Counted from the stretch's first letter, positions 38,468-49,072 are shown. The stretch is DNA of 64,000 nucleotides from Trichomonas vaginalis G3 (GCF_026262505.1 NC_067204.1:25079300-25143299); one strand, 5' to 3'. Program-made: numbers and translations. The notes: generated from the sequence alone by a model not told the origin.

Positions 38468-38715
38468 AATAATTTTATTGAAAATTTCGAAAATCTCCGA
38501 AATTGATTTCCTTGATTTCTTGTGAGAAGCTATATTTCTTCATAAACTTTTGTAGGCATTCAATTAAAATCGCAAACGAACTGGCCATAGAGATTGTAAA
38601 CATCGAATTTATAACAAGAATCGAAATTAATTATATCCTATTGTATAAATTTGGATATCAGAAATTTTAAAAAGCTTTATTCATAACAAATCACATATAA
38701 AATAAAATATATAAT
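38468..38715. other. Intergenic region between ankyrin and CS-Sel1 genes
   Basis: About 250 bp, present in both arms. It holds the promoter of the CS-Sel1 gene (minus strand here) and the 3' end of the ankyrin gene. Confidence 0.7.
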
Positions 38716-39720
38716 TCATTCTTCCTCTCTGAAGACTTCCATTGACTGAGCTGTTTGCATTGAAGGTGCTTTTTGTGGTACATCCACAGAAAGTGTCCTT
38801 GGCAATGCTGGTTTTACGTTTGGAACTAAAACTCTCTCTAATTCAACCTCGATATCGTGATATTCCTTTGCTTTTGCTTTAGAGATTGGCGTATTGTTGT
38901 ATATATCAACTAGGTTTGGATTGGCGCCAACTTTCATTAAAGTCTTAACAACATCTAAATGCTGGTGTTGAACTGCTTGATGTAAAGCTGTTTGTTTCCT
39001 TGAGTTTGTCTCAACAACTGTTGCACCGCTCTGTAAAAGGTACTTCACGCATTCATTGTCGCCTGAAATTGCAGCAAAAATCAATGGTGTATCGTTTCCT
39101 GCATTAAGAGCAGAAACAAGAGCTCCATTTTCAATCAAAAAGCGGCATATTTGCAATGAACCGTTTTTGGCTGCGAAATGAAGCGCTGTATTCTGATCAG
39201 ATGTCAATGCATGAATATCTGCTCCATTCTTTACGAGGAGTTCAACTAAAGGAAATGATTTAACATTAGCTGCGTAGTGTAGCGGTGTCCATTGATTAAT
39301 TGTGCGAGCATTAACATCAGCATGTGCTTCAATAAGCACTTGTGCGGATGGAAGACGATTATTTTCGCATGCTACATGGAGAGGTGTAAGTTCTTCTTGG
39401 TATGTCTTTGCATCTACGACAGCATGAGCGTTGATGAGAGATTTGATAGATTCTGTACCACCAAGCTTGCAGCCAAAGTGGAGAGGAGTAAATCCTTGGA
39501 AATTTTTGCAATTTGGATTAGCCTTTCTACGTAGAAGCATTTCAACAATCTGATTATGACGTCCGAGAGCAGCAAAATGAAGGGAATAATGATGAAAATA
39601 AGATGAATACCATTCGGTTAAAATATAATGAATTCCTTCTCGATAATTTATATTAACATCGTGTGTAAGTAAAAAATCAACTGTATTAAGTCTACCATAA
39701 GCGCATGCAACTTGAAGCAT
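38716..39720 (-). CDS. Ankyrin-repeat protein (diverged repeats)
   Basis: 334 residues, about eight ankyrin repeats with well-diverged DNA (TPLHFGCKLGGTESIKSLI; TPLHVACENNRLPSAQVLI; TALHFAAKNGSLQICRFLI; TALHQAVQHQHLDVVKTLM) and an acidic/Ser-rich tail ending FREEE. Unlike the 99-bp-repeat genes nearby it looks old and conserved. The same frame continues upstream to an ATG at 39909 (MIDISLLKAFDACKTGNQKV), interrupted by a single TAA (39790-39792), so the true protein may be longer (see findings). Function: protein-protein adaptor, partner unknown. Confidence 0.85.
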   Translation of the reverse strand: MLQVACAYGRLNTVDFLLTHDVNINYREGIHYILTEWYSSYFHHYSLHFAALGRHNQIVEMLLRRKANPNCKNFQGFTPLHFGCKLGGTESIKSLINAHAVVDAKTYQEELTPLHVACENNRLPSAQVLIEAHADVNARTINQWTPLHYAANVKSFPLVELLVKNGADIHALTSDQNTALHFAAKNGSLQICRFLIENGALVSALNAGNDTPLIFAAISGDNECVKYLLQSGATVVETNSRKQTALHQAVQHQHLDVVKTLMKVGANPNLVDIYNNTPISKAKAKEYHDIEVELERVLVPNVKPALPRTLSVDVPQKAPSMQTAQSMEVFREEE

Positions 39721-39789
39721 GCTGACATTTATGCAGTTTACTTCGAAAATGTTTGTAATAAAAATAAAATGAACAAAGGTAGCTGATTG

Positions 39790-39909
39790 TTAGAAATAAA
39801 TGCATACTGTCGCATCATATGGAATTCCTCCATTAATCATCTCTTTTAAAACCTTCTGATTTCCTGTTTTGCAGGCGTCAAAAGCTTTTAAAAGCGAAAT
39901 ATCAATCAT
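39790..39909 (-). CDS. Short upstream frame, likely N-terminus of the ankyrin protein
   Basis: Encodes 39 residues that look like the first ankyrin repeat (LLKAFDACKTGNQKVLKEMI, then NGGIPYDAT). It is in the same frame as the 38716-39720 gene, separated by one stop and about 70 bp. At the junction GTATGC...TCTAACAATCAG resembles the ends and branch site of the short (about 25-nt) introns known in T. vaginalis, but removing exactly those 25 bases would break the frame. An error in the sequence or a different splice pair is possible. Confidence 0.45.
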   Translation of the reverse strand: MIDISLLKAFDACKTGNQKVLKEMINGGIPYDATVCIYF

Positions 39910-40412
39910 TGAGAAACGTACATTTTCAACATTATATCGGCGCAGAGATATTGAGTTTTGATTAATTTCTAATTTTTATGGCCTATTTATGTCCATTTTT
40001 CGATTGCTTATAATGCGTGTGGATTTTTTTGAATTTTTTTACTTTGATAATCAACTTCCATTTGGTGAAATGCTATTGGCTTTCATACCGTATTTAGATG
40101 AATATGATTGTTCAATCTATTGATCTTTCTTAGGGCCAATACTGCATGTTCATGAGATATTTGATATCTCAAGAATGCATAAGGAAATTGTCCAAATGCT
40201 AAGAATGCGTAAGAAAATTTATTACTCTGTCAAAATAGATATATTACACAGCAATTTTCTGCAAAATCCTCCAGGAGCTTTATCAAGAAGGATTCTAAAA
40301 TTATCTTCTGATGTTATCGAATTTACTTCGGATGGGGAAATGGTCAAATATGTGTCAAAACATGATATATTAATTTTAGATTACATAAATTTTGTATCAT
40401 GATGATAATAAT
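39910..40412. other. Intergenic DNA
   Basis: About 500 bp. A plus-strand frame at 40175-40402 (75 residues) is not supported by any motif or composition and is left out. Confidence 0.5.
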
Positions 40413-41264
40413 CAATATAAAAGTATTGAAAAGTAATAAGGAGTAGACGCAGCATACGATAAGATAAATAATAGTATAAAATTCATCTTCGAAGATGAAA
40501 GAGAAGTATCTTATGTCGGAACATTATTCTTTGAACCATGCAAAACAAGAAGTTCAGCTATTTCTTTAAAATTCTTATCTATTGCAATATGAAGAGCAGT
40601 TTGTCCATTATTAGATTTTTCATTGATATTTGCACTATGTGAAATAAGAAGTTCGGCGATTGCTTTACTATTATTTTCTGCTGCATAATGGAGAGCGGTA
40701 CATCCAAATTCATCTCTTTCGTTGATATTTGCACCATATGAAATAAGACGTTTGACAACCTCTTTTATCAATTTTACAAATGATATTCATCCATGTGCTT
40801 ATATTGCAAAAAATATAAAATTTACTGAAAAAGTACTATGAAATACTTCCAATTTCAGTATATATCCATTAGCAAAATTGAAAACTGAGCAAGAAAATTT
40901 ATGTGGACTACTTTTACCAAAAATATAGCAATCATTATATAATAGGAATAAATTTTTATCAATTTTACAAATAACATTATTATATTTTGTTTCAATATTG
41001 AATAAAGCAATTATTTATTCATGGGCACCATGTTCAACTAAAAATTTGACAATTTCTGTTGAATTCGCTTTGATTGCAATGCTAAGAGGACATTCATTAA
41101 TATCGAGAGAATTGCATTAAATATTGATAAATATGAAGAGAAAGATGATTTCATAAATCATTGATAAATATGTAAATAAAGAAAATATTATAAAAACAAT
41201 GATAAATATGTAAATAAAGATAATTTCATAAAACAATTATAAATATGAAGAAAGAGGAACATAT
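40413..41264. repeat. Duplicated ankyrin/satellite block, right copy
   Basis: Matches 531-2300 with deletions. Contains the ankyrin fragment 40511-40771, one copy of the ankyrin module (41025-41110) and degenerate satellite. It stops abruptly at 41264/41265, where the inverted-repeat arm begins. The junction has no visible element end. Confidence 0.85.
40511..40771 (-). pseudogene. Ankyrin-repeat gene fragment (sister of 655-1011)
   Basis: About 86 residues of clean ankyrin repeats (INERDEFGCTALHYAAENNS; NEKSNNGQTALHIAIDKNF) ending LVLHGSKNNVPT. No ATG at its head. One repeat shorter than the left copy and without its internal frame changes. Probably a gene tail that has lost its promoter. 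Confidence 0.7.
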
Positions 41265-42540
41265 AACGTAAAACCAGCATTGCCAAGGACACTTTCTGTG
41301 GATGTACCACAAAAAGCACCTTCAATGCAAACAGCTCAGTCAATGGAAGTCTTCAGAGAGGAAGAATGAATTATATATTTTATTTTATATGTGATTTGTT
41401 ATGAATAAAGCTTTTTAAAATTTCTGATATCCAAATTTATACAATAGGATATAATTAATTTCGATTCTTGTTATAAATTCGATGTTTACAATCTCTATGG
41501 CCAGTTCGTTTGCGATTTTAATTGAATGCCTACAAAAGTTTATGAAGAAATATAGCTTCTCACAAGAAATCAAGGAAATCAATTTCGGAGATTTTCGAAA
41601 TTTTCAATAAAATTATTATGAGCAGCTTTTAGTGCCACAACAACCAATGGATGATCCAATTTTCGAATTTATTAATTGTCCAATGATCAAGGAAGAAGCT
41701 GAACGTCAAGAATCTGCGACAGAAGAGAAGATTTCAGATGAAAAATATGAGATTATCTATCAACGCCTTCAGAATGAAAAAGAAGTCTTCGGAAAAGTTA
41801 TTATGAGCCCTTTGAATAACTATACTGGATATATGTGGGAGCAAGATGGAGATTTGATCACAATCAAATATTCTTCACCCTATGACCTTGTGGAGAAGGA
41901 GATCGAGATCAACGAAAACTCAATTGATACACAATTTTTGGCAGGAATCTGGTATGACAAGGTAAAACAACACGAATACAAAAATAAATGGCCGCCAAAT
42001 CACGATTACTTTACAAGTTGAAGGATTTTGGCCAATCCTCATTAGAGGAGGTAATATGGATATCCATTCAGCATTCCAACTTTCAAATTATTGCGAAGAT
42101 ATTGGAATGCATGAAGAAGGCCTTATATTACTCAAATACTCAGCGATGAGGTATCATCCACAAGCTCCTCTTGCCTTAGCTGCCCTCGCTTTGCAAAAAC
42201 AAAACACTCAAGAAGCACTTTACTGGTATTCAAGATGCGAAACTACAAGAACAAGCAAACAATTAATTCTTCGTGTTGCCATGCTTCTTCTCGACTTCGG
42301 AACTTACGAGGCATTCATCGCCGAGAACCTTTTGATACAATTAGTTCCAAGCGGAATGTCTGAAGCTCTCTATTACTTAGGATACCTGCATATGAAACAT
42401 CCAGGCGATTTCATAGGCAGTGACAGCCTCGTAATCGAGTATTTCACGCAAGCTGCAAATAATGGAAATCTCCAAGCGATGGATACGCTCGGAAAGTGCT
42501 ATTTGAACGGTATTTGCGTCGAAAAAGATGTGGAAAAGGG
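41265..42540. repeat. Inverted repeat, right arm (1,276 bp)
   Basis: Reverse complement of 37546-38820. It begins inside the last codons of the ankyrin gene (AACGTAAAACCAGC), which is therefore only a 3' stub here (about 41265-41369). Sequence identity ends on this side only because the other arm meets the gap. Confidence 0.95.
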
Positions 42541-42757
42541 AACAGAATTACTCAAGAAGGCTGGAGAACTTGCAATGAAGTTAATTCAGGAAAATCACGA
42601 AGAAAATGAAAATGATGAAGAAATAGAAGAGGAAGAAGTACCAGAAAAGATATCAAAGGCCAAGGAATTGCTTATTGACACATCAATATCTCTTGGAATT
42701 GCAGCTGCAGTTGGATTTGGAACTGTGTTTTTATTTAGAAAGTTTTTTGGAAAATAG
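41618..42757 (+). CDS. CS-Sel1-membrane anchor protein, full-length copy with two frame changes
   Basis: ATG at 41618. Compared with the left arm there is one T fewer at 41627-41630 (giving a stop at codon 4) and one A more at 41980-41984. Both are in homopolymers, so sequencing error or real decay are both possible. The 3' half is open to 42757 and shows what the other copy lacks. Sel1 repeats are followed by an acidic linker (EENENDEEIEEEEVPEKI) and one C-terminal membrane helix with a basic end (GIAAAVGFGTVFLFRKFFGK). That is the form of a tail-anchored protein with a cytosolic CS-Sel1 part. In trichomonads such short anchors with basic ends are found on hydrogenosomes; this location is an inference. 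Expected length about 380 residues. Confidence 0.8.
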
Positions 42758-43108
42758 ATGTATAAAGTATAACTTATAAATTCATATTTTTAATTATAGA
42801 CATCATTACCATTATAGAAAAGCTTTGGAAACCTTGATGAGGAAATAATTTTTCTTTTATTATGGAAAATATATATTGAAATGTATCTAAATAGTTTCAA
42901 AATAATAGAATTCAAGTTTATTTAATCATTTTTATTCATATCAATATGAAATTTCTATGAAATCAAAATTACAAAGAAAAATTTTGAAAAATAGGGAAGA
43001 TCTATCAGAAAATAACATAACACCTATCAGCTGAGATTAATTTTCACTTCCAATCTATTTAAAACATACAATAATTTCTCAAATTTCATTCATTTTGCAT
43101 TTCTGAGT
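42758..43108. other. Intergenic region with Initiator
   Basis: About 350 bp. TCATTCATTT at 43086-43095 gives an Initiator with a leader of 21 bases for the next gene. Confidence 0.5.
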
Positions 43109-44524
43109 ATGACTTATCGTCGTCTACGCACCCTTAATTTATCAAAATTTATGCTTGACTATAAAGTATCATCTAATGATATGTCCTTCTCCTCATCTGT
43201 ATTTTCCGTTCCACAGAAAGATTATATTCCATCTGACGATGCTTCTGCAAAAGTTTTACAAGATCTTAATAACATAAAAATCCGTTATCCTGAAGAACTT
43301 AATAAGCATCATGATTTTTTCAATTGCTTAATAAGTATGATTCAAAATAACGAATTCCAGGTTGATTCGTCAACTTATATTAATTTCGATTTGCTTTCGG
43401 ACTTGATTGCAATTTTGGAATCAGAAGATTGTATTGATCGTTCTGAAGTTCTCGAAATCATTTATTGTCTATCAAAGTTTGACAAAGTCATCGAATTTCT
43501 TAATCATCGAGATATAATCAACCTCATATATACAATTGCATTAAGTCAAAAAGATGATTTGCAAAAAGACAACTATATCGCAATTAGGATCCTCACAAGA
43601 TTACTTCCTCATGTTGAAAACAATGAAATATATTTAGCAGATCACCCAATCGATGAATTCTGTTTTCTTAGTGAAACAGATAAAGTCGTTCCACTATTCG
43701 CCAAATTAACAGAACTTAATCCAAATCAAGATAATTTTAGATCAACAGCTCAATTTATTTACGAAAAAACAGAATTTGATTGCTATAAAGACATAGTCAT
43801 GATTTTGAAAAGCGTTTTACCTGTTTATCCAGAAGAGATTAACTTCCTTATCGAACTGGAGATACCTGGTTTACCATGTTTTTTGAGAAGGCTTGCATCA
43901 CGTCTCTTTCGCTTTGATGATGATGAAAAAGACGACATTGTGAACATGATGGGTTTAATGGAAGCTTTTATAGTTCCTTTAACAAGCAATATCAAGATCA
44001 ACGAAGATGTATTTTTAATTATTCACGAAAGCCAAATGGCTTGGAATGCCTTTAGATATTTCACCTCCACAATGTGTGATGATGACTCTCGGTGCAGTGC
44101 CATTCATTTCTTAGAGGTTTGTATTTCTCACGATATTTTATATAAAGACGTATTGAATGCAATCACAAAGTGGGATTTTCCACTTGTTGTTAGAGTGTCT
44201 AACAATTGCGAATTTGAGCAGCAGATACAGTTAATTGTAATTATTTCTAAAATAATTCAAAACCGCGGGTATAATGCAGCAGAGACAGCTATTAAGAGTG
44301 GCATACTAAAATTGATTGGTTCTTTCATTCCATATTACATCCAATATGCTTTGAATGCTCTTGACGTGCTTATTGAAAACTACGTTGAACAAGATCAAGG
44401 AAAAACAATCTGGGAACTTATTTGTAAAACTAGTATCATCCAAGATTTGAAAGATGCTATAGAAGATAATGACAATGACGAAGAATTCGATAATATCGTT
44501 TATTTTGTCAATCATTTTAACTAA
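43109..44524 (+). CDS. Armadillo/HEAT-like helical-repeat protein
   Basis: 471 residues with repeated amphipathic helix pairs (VLEIIYCLSKFDKVIEFLNH; IQLIVIISKIIQNRGYNAAE; ALNALDVLIENYVEQDQGKT) ending in an acidic tail (EDNDNDEEFDN). This is the form of the large trichomonad family of armadillo-like proteins. No specific orthologue is recognised; a binding or transport adaptor role is likely. The frame is intact. The start at 43109 is supported by the Initiator at 43086. Confidence 0.75.
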   Translation: MTYRRLRTLNLSKFMLDYKVSSNDMSFSSSVFSVPQKDYIPSDDASAKVLQDLNNIKIRYPEELNKHHDFFNCLISMIQNNEFQVDSSTYINFDLLSDLIAILESEDCIDRSEVLEIIYCLSKFDKVIEFLNHRDIINLIYTIALSQKDDLQKDNYIAIRILTRLLPHVENNEIYLADHPIDEFCFLSETDKVVPLFAKLTELNPNQDNFRSTAQFIYEKTEFDCYKDIVMILKSVLPVYPEEINFLIELEIPGLPCFLRRLASRLFRFDDDEKDDIVNMMGLMEAFIVPLTSNIKINEDVFLIIHESQMAWNAFRYFTSTMCDDDSRCSAIHFLEVCISHDILYKDVLNAITKWDFPLVVRVSNNCEFEQQIQLIVIISKIIQNRGYNAAETAIKSGILKLIGSFIPYYIQYALNALDVLIENYVEQDQGKTIWELICKTSIIQDLKDAIEDNDNDEEFDNIVYFVNHFN

Positions 44525-44699
44525 GGATGTCAATTTGGAAGAAAAGTGAGAAAATTCCTAAAATTCTAAAAATGAATTTTCCAAACAGACTTTTTTATCT
44601 CATTTTTTTGATTTTGAAAAAAATTTGAATTAAACTTCTAATTTGGAAAAAAGAAATAGAGTTTTTAAAATTTTATTGTATGTAATGAAATAAACAAAT

Positions 44700-45753
44700 T
44701 AAGGGTTTCGTTTTGCTAAAATTGTCACTTTTATAGCATATTTGTTTTTGGATGTTTTGCGAAACCAAAAAAAAAACTATGATATACAATGTGTGTGTAA
44801 AGAAAATACTTTATTTACTAGTTAAAAAATCATTTGGTATTGGTCAAGTTATTTTTTCTGGATAAGATATTATATGGATAATTGGATAGAAAATACAATT
44901 ATATAATCTTGTACCTGGTTTAATTAAGCTAATTGTCATCAGAAACTTGTAATTTTTATGAATTTCAGATTTTCTTTTCATTACTGCTTTTCTTAATAGG
45001 TCAAGTTCTTATTTACGTTATAAAGTATGATATTTACAAATATCAAGTTATCATGTTTTTTGAGAAATTATGAGAAACAAACAAAAATGAAAAAGATAGG
45101 AATAGCAATGAATAGTGATGTGGGTATAGAAAATGTAAGAGATATGAATGCAAAGCAATCAGTATTTAGGATATTGACCATAGATTTCGAAAAAAAAATG
45201 CTGCATATTGAGCGAAAACTATGATTATATTATAAGGCTGTCATTTAAAGCATAATGAAACTATTCCCTTTTCATTTTAATCGAATAAGATAGTAAAGAT
45301 TTTTGAATTAGCTAGAAACTGATGAGATGTTTTCACAAATCAGATTTTTAATCTCTATAATGCATAATTCACTCAATATCTCAATTTTGATATTGCGAGA
45401 TATTTTTGCTATCGGTTTCGCAATTTTGACACAATAGCAAGAGGGTTCTATAAGCATTATTATCAACGTAGAATCTGAATATCATATCAGAAAATGTCGC
45501 AAATCTGACATTTACCCGACCAAATAGCAAAAATAATTGAATACTTTTCGCAAAAACTTTAAAAATCGATAAAAATATGAAATATAGATATTAAAGAGAC
45601 TTTTTATATAATATTCATAAAGATTTTCCAAAAATATGATACCGCAAAATTAAAAAAGTGACGTCTTGAGTGGAGTCAAAGGTCGAAATTGCTAGCTAAA
45701 TGTTTTTTTAGCGAAATTGCGTATTGTACGTTTTTTCGCAAAACGAAACCCTT
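44700..45753. mobile_element. 1.05-kb non-autonomous TIR element
   Basis: The ends are inverted repeats of 16 bp (AAGGGTTTCGTTTTGC). Flanking direct repeats AAACAAAT (44692-44699, 45754-45761) are 8 bp, or 9 with alternative placing of a T. The interior has further GCGAAAC motifs near both ends and no convincing gene; a 65-residue frame at 45027 has no recognisable features. It is separate in sequence from the 26944-27985 element. A MULE or hAT derivative by target size. Confidence 0.82.
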
Positions 45754-45761
45754 AAACAAAT

Positions 45762-47110
45762 ATTAAAATTATTTTTTGATAACAAGAAAATTCCCAATAG
45801 AAAATATTTGAGAGAAAGAAAAAAAGAAAATTGGAAAATATTACTTTCCTTTATATTTCATGAGATTTTAAATTTATTCTCATAAAATTGACAATTTTAT
45901 ACGTTTAGATGAAAATAAGTGATTTTGGTTGAAATAGAAATTATTATTTGCTTACAGCTATCAAATAGATTTTTGCTATTTTGATTAAAATTTGTTAATC
46001 AAATTAATAAATTTTTTCTAAATATCTTAAATATCTGGATCACTCACATATACAATGAATTGAACGATCAAAATAATACAAACTCAACTAAGTTTCCTGT
46101 CTTTCAACTAAAAAAAATTATGCAAATTAAATTAAATTGTTTATTCAAATATAAAACAAAGATGAAGTAATTACAGTTATCATAAACTTTATGAATAACT
46201 CTGTAATTGGTTCAGATTTTGGTAAAAATATTTGTATTAATATCGATAAGAATACGTTTACCTACTATCACAACATATCGATAAACAAGAGTAGAGTGAT
46301 TTTTATCATCGAAACTTTTTAAAAGCTGTAAGCTGGAAGGAAAAATCTTGTTTTTTCTGAGTTAGTTGTAGAACTATTGATGCACGAGTTATCATTGTGA
46401 TGTAGAAGGATGTCAATGTACTGACTGAAGGATATGAAGTGAATTGAATTTCATTGAATTTCAATTTGATCAAAATTTGTTGAAATGATATGAATGTGTC
46501 AACATCTGTATCACTCTCTTTCACTCCTTCCCTATTCTTTCGAGAACGAAGCTAGCTCAGCTTTCGCTGAGCGAATTGACACTTTTGATGTCCTAAACGT
46601 ACATGCTCTCAAATTTATCGAAAAAAATTATACCACCTAAACTAGTATATTCTTATTTTAAATATGATATTATCCTTAGAATCCACACTAGAATATATTT
46701 AAATCAACTTTTAAAAAAGCTCGAATCCTGCGCGTCTCACTTTTTAAATTTTCCAAAAGGAAAATTATATTCTCCTAAAATGAAAACAATTTTCCGAATT
46801 GACATCCTTATTTCAACAACTTGGCAAATAAATGAGTAAAGTAATTCACAATTGTTTTTTTCTCAACATATTCCTTAAATGTTTATTAATTTTCTTTATT
46901 CCTTCCATTTAGATTAGAGCACATACACACAACTTCTACTCAGAATAATATTAAGCAAATTAAAGTGATGAATAAGCTTACAGTGCAAAAAATAAGATTT
47001 TCATAGTTTTAGAAATCAAGATACAGAACCTAATAACCGATATATGATCAAATCAAAAGAACTAACTTATATAACATATAAATTAACTTTTAAAACAAAA
47101 AAATATAAAA
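45762..47110. other. Intergenic DNA with one hairpin
   Basis: About 1.35 kb. The GC-richer hairpin GCTCAGC-TTTC-GCTGAGC lies near 46556-46573. Two weak frames (46306-46524 minus, 46603-46839 plus) show no family features. Otherwise nothing is seen. Confidence 0.55.
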
Positions 47111-48445
47111 TTAATAATATATTTCACCGAATAAGAAATCATCAACGGCCTTTTCTTCTTCCTGCTTTTGTTTTTCATCAACAGTTCTTCTAGCTTTAAT
47201 AGGCAATGTTCTTTCGTTGAGAGGTCTTCCTGTTCTCTTCTTAATTGGCTTCTTCGCTCTTTCAAGGGCAGCAGCAGCTTTCCTTGCGATATCTTCTTGT
47301 TTCTTCTTATTTGCTTCTATTCTTTGCTCTTCTCTCCTCTTCTTTTCGCGTAATAACATCTGTTCTGTCAAAAACTTTTGATCTATGGTTCCACACTTGT
47401 TGTACATGGCTTCTAGCTGATTCTCAATGCGTTCTAACATGGTTAATGGGTTAATATCGGCGTGAACTCCGAAACATGTAACATAACATTTTTTGACGGA
47501 CTCTGTAAGTTCTTTAACGTTTTTATCAAGGACTGGATTATTATTTGATACTGCAGGTGCTTGGAATTGTTCAACTTCGCGAAGATTTTCCGTTGATTTT
47601 TCTATTGACTTCTTTTCGTTAACTGTTTTAGTTATTTCGGAGTTTAGTTGTTGTAATCCATTCTCTGCTTCTTCAGAAAGCTCATGGCAATGCTGAATAA
47701 GGAAAAGATTATCCATTTCAACTTTTGTAAGCTCGTTTATGACTTGTTGAGGATCGGTGAAGTATGTGATAGGATCTGCTGTTGGCGGACATAGATTCTT
47801 CAAGAAATTGTAATAGTTATGATAGGATTCCAAAATTTCTTGATTTTTAGAAATTTCGCTTTGAATAACAGTAACATTTGCGTCTTTCTTCTTAAGTTCT
47901 TTGAAAATCTCTGTACGCTTCTTAATTGCGTCTTCCATTGACTTTTTGCCTCTTGTTAATTCAGCATCGATTTGGTTACGTGACATCTTGTATTGGTTGG
48001 ATGTTTCGGCAATCTTACTTTCTTCTTCATCAATATTCTTCTTTTCTGTCTTACGCGCTTGGCTAATTCTTTCAATTTCTTTCATTTTTCTATCAATAAG
48101 AAGCTGTGCTAAGAATATTTCACGCTTTTGCTCAACAAAATCATGCATTTGTTCCTTTCTTTGGTGTTCAGCAACAGGCGGAGTGATTTTGAAGTCATTT
48201 TGTGATTCAGAAACTGTTCTTTTAGATTTTGAAACAGAAATACCTGCAGAGTATAAAGGAGACTTTGACATTGATGATCTTTGTACCAGTGTTTTCTTTG
48301 ATAACTCTTTCATGTATTCTTTCATTTTTTGATTTTCTTCTTCTCTTCGAGCAAAAAGATCTTCATCAGGTGGAAGATCAAATGGAATGGGTGCATCTAA
48401 ATAAGCTGGTCGTGGAAGTCTTGATGACTTCACGGTAGATTTCAT
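47111..48445 (-). CDS. CFAP100-like (DUF4200) axonemal coiled-coil protein
   Basis: 444 residues from the ATG at 48445 (MKSTVKSSRLPRPAYLDAPI); upstream there is only a TTG in frame. Mostly coiled coil. The block ITYFTDPQQVINELTKVEMD, then NLFLIQHCHELSEEAE, matches the signature of the CFAP100/CCDC37 (MIA1) family and DUF4200 relatives. A basic tail follows (KKPIKKRTGRPLNERTLPIK). In Chlamydomonas the orthologue, with CFAP73, controls inner-arm dynein I1 of the axoneme; the trichomonad protein would act in flagella. An Initiator-like TCACTTTTT is 58 bases upstream. Frame intact. Confidence 0.75.
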   Translation of the reverse strand: MKSTVKSSRLPRPAYLDAPIPFDLPPDEDLFARREEENQKMKEYMKELSKKTLVQRSSMSKSPLYSAGISVSKSKRTVSESQNDFKITPPVAEHQRKEQMHDFVEQKREIFLAQLLIDRKMKEIERISQARKTEKKNIDEEESKIAETSNQYKMSRNQIDAELTRGKKSMEDAIKKRTEIFKELKKKDANVTVIQSEISKNQEILESYHNYYNFLKNLCPPTADPITYFTDPQQVINELTKVEMDNLFLIQHCHELSEEAENGLQQLNSEITKTVNEKKSIEKSTENLREVEQFQAPAVSNNNPVLDKNVKELTESVKKCYVTCFGVHADINPLTMLERIENQLEAMYNKCGTIDQKFLTEQMLLREKKRREEQRIEANKKKQEDIARKAAAALERAKKPIKKRTGRPLNERTLPIKARRTVDEKQKQEEEKAVDDFLFGEIYY

Positions 48446-49072
48446 ACAAAAATTTTCTTTCTTTTCAATTTTTTTTCTCTTGAAAACGTGTTTTTTAAAA
48501 AGTGACAAAATCCATTACATTGATTGAAAAATAAAAGGAACGATTTAATATAACAAATAGATTCACAACTCAAAGCACAGCAATAGTATATATGACATCG
48601 AAGGCAATTACATGATAAGATCCTTTTATTCGATAATAAAACTTTTACTTATTGAATAAAAACTATTTTGGAATTATTACACATAGCCAAAACCGCAAGA
48701 TTCCTCATCTTAATAAGCTTTAAATACAAATTTACAATTTAAATTTTCGAAAATAAAGAGCAGCTACTAGATTATTCATGAGATACGACGCTTATTTTTC
48801 ATTTCATTGACATAACTCGTCTTTTGAGGCTAGAATTTAAACATTCAAAAATTTTTATTAATTATATTGAAGATTTTTTGGAGAATCAACATTATAAAGA
48901 TCAAAATACATCCAGACTTATATATTCAAAAGACTATTATCTACAAATAAGAATGATAAAAAAGAATTTTTTAAAATTATCATTAATTAAACAAAATTTG
49001 CGCGTGCTATGTGGTAAATTGTCGAATACTTCTGCTACGAACGCAATATTTGGATTGTCTGTATCATAGATT
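48446..49072. other. Intergenic DNA
   Basis: About 625 bp. TCACTTTTT on the minus strand at 48505-48497 is the likely Initiator of the CFAP100-like gene. A plus-strand frame at 48824-49069 is not supported. Confidence 0.55.

Larger units (their letters stand above)
37546..38820. repeat. Inverted repeat, left arm (1,275 bp)
   Basis: Reverse complement of 41265-42540. The arms hold most of the CS-Sel1 gene, its promoter region and the last about 105 bp of the ankyrin gene's coding sequence. I see three one-base differences in homopolymers and otherwise near identity. The spacer is about 2.44 kb. The left arm ends at the N gap, so its full extent is unknown. Confidence 0.95.

Noticed and set aside
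40175-40402. 75-residue frame on the plus strand
   Set aside because: Has an ATG but no recognisable motif, repeat or Initiator; composition as for intergenic DNA.
46306-46839. Two short frames in the 45.8-47.1 kb intergenic region
   Set aside because: No family features and no start signals that I can support.
47168-48332. Several plus-strand frames opposite the CFAP100-like gene
   Set aside because: Antisense shadows of a coiled-coil gene rich in Glu/Lys codons (Phe/Ser/Leu-rich on the other strand).
48824-49069. 81-residue frame on the plus strand
   Set aside because: Starts without ATG, Lys/Leu/Asn-rich by AT content, lies between two better genes.
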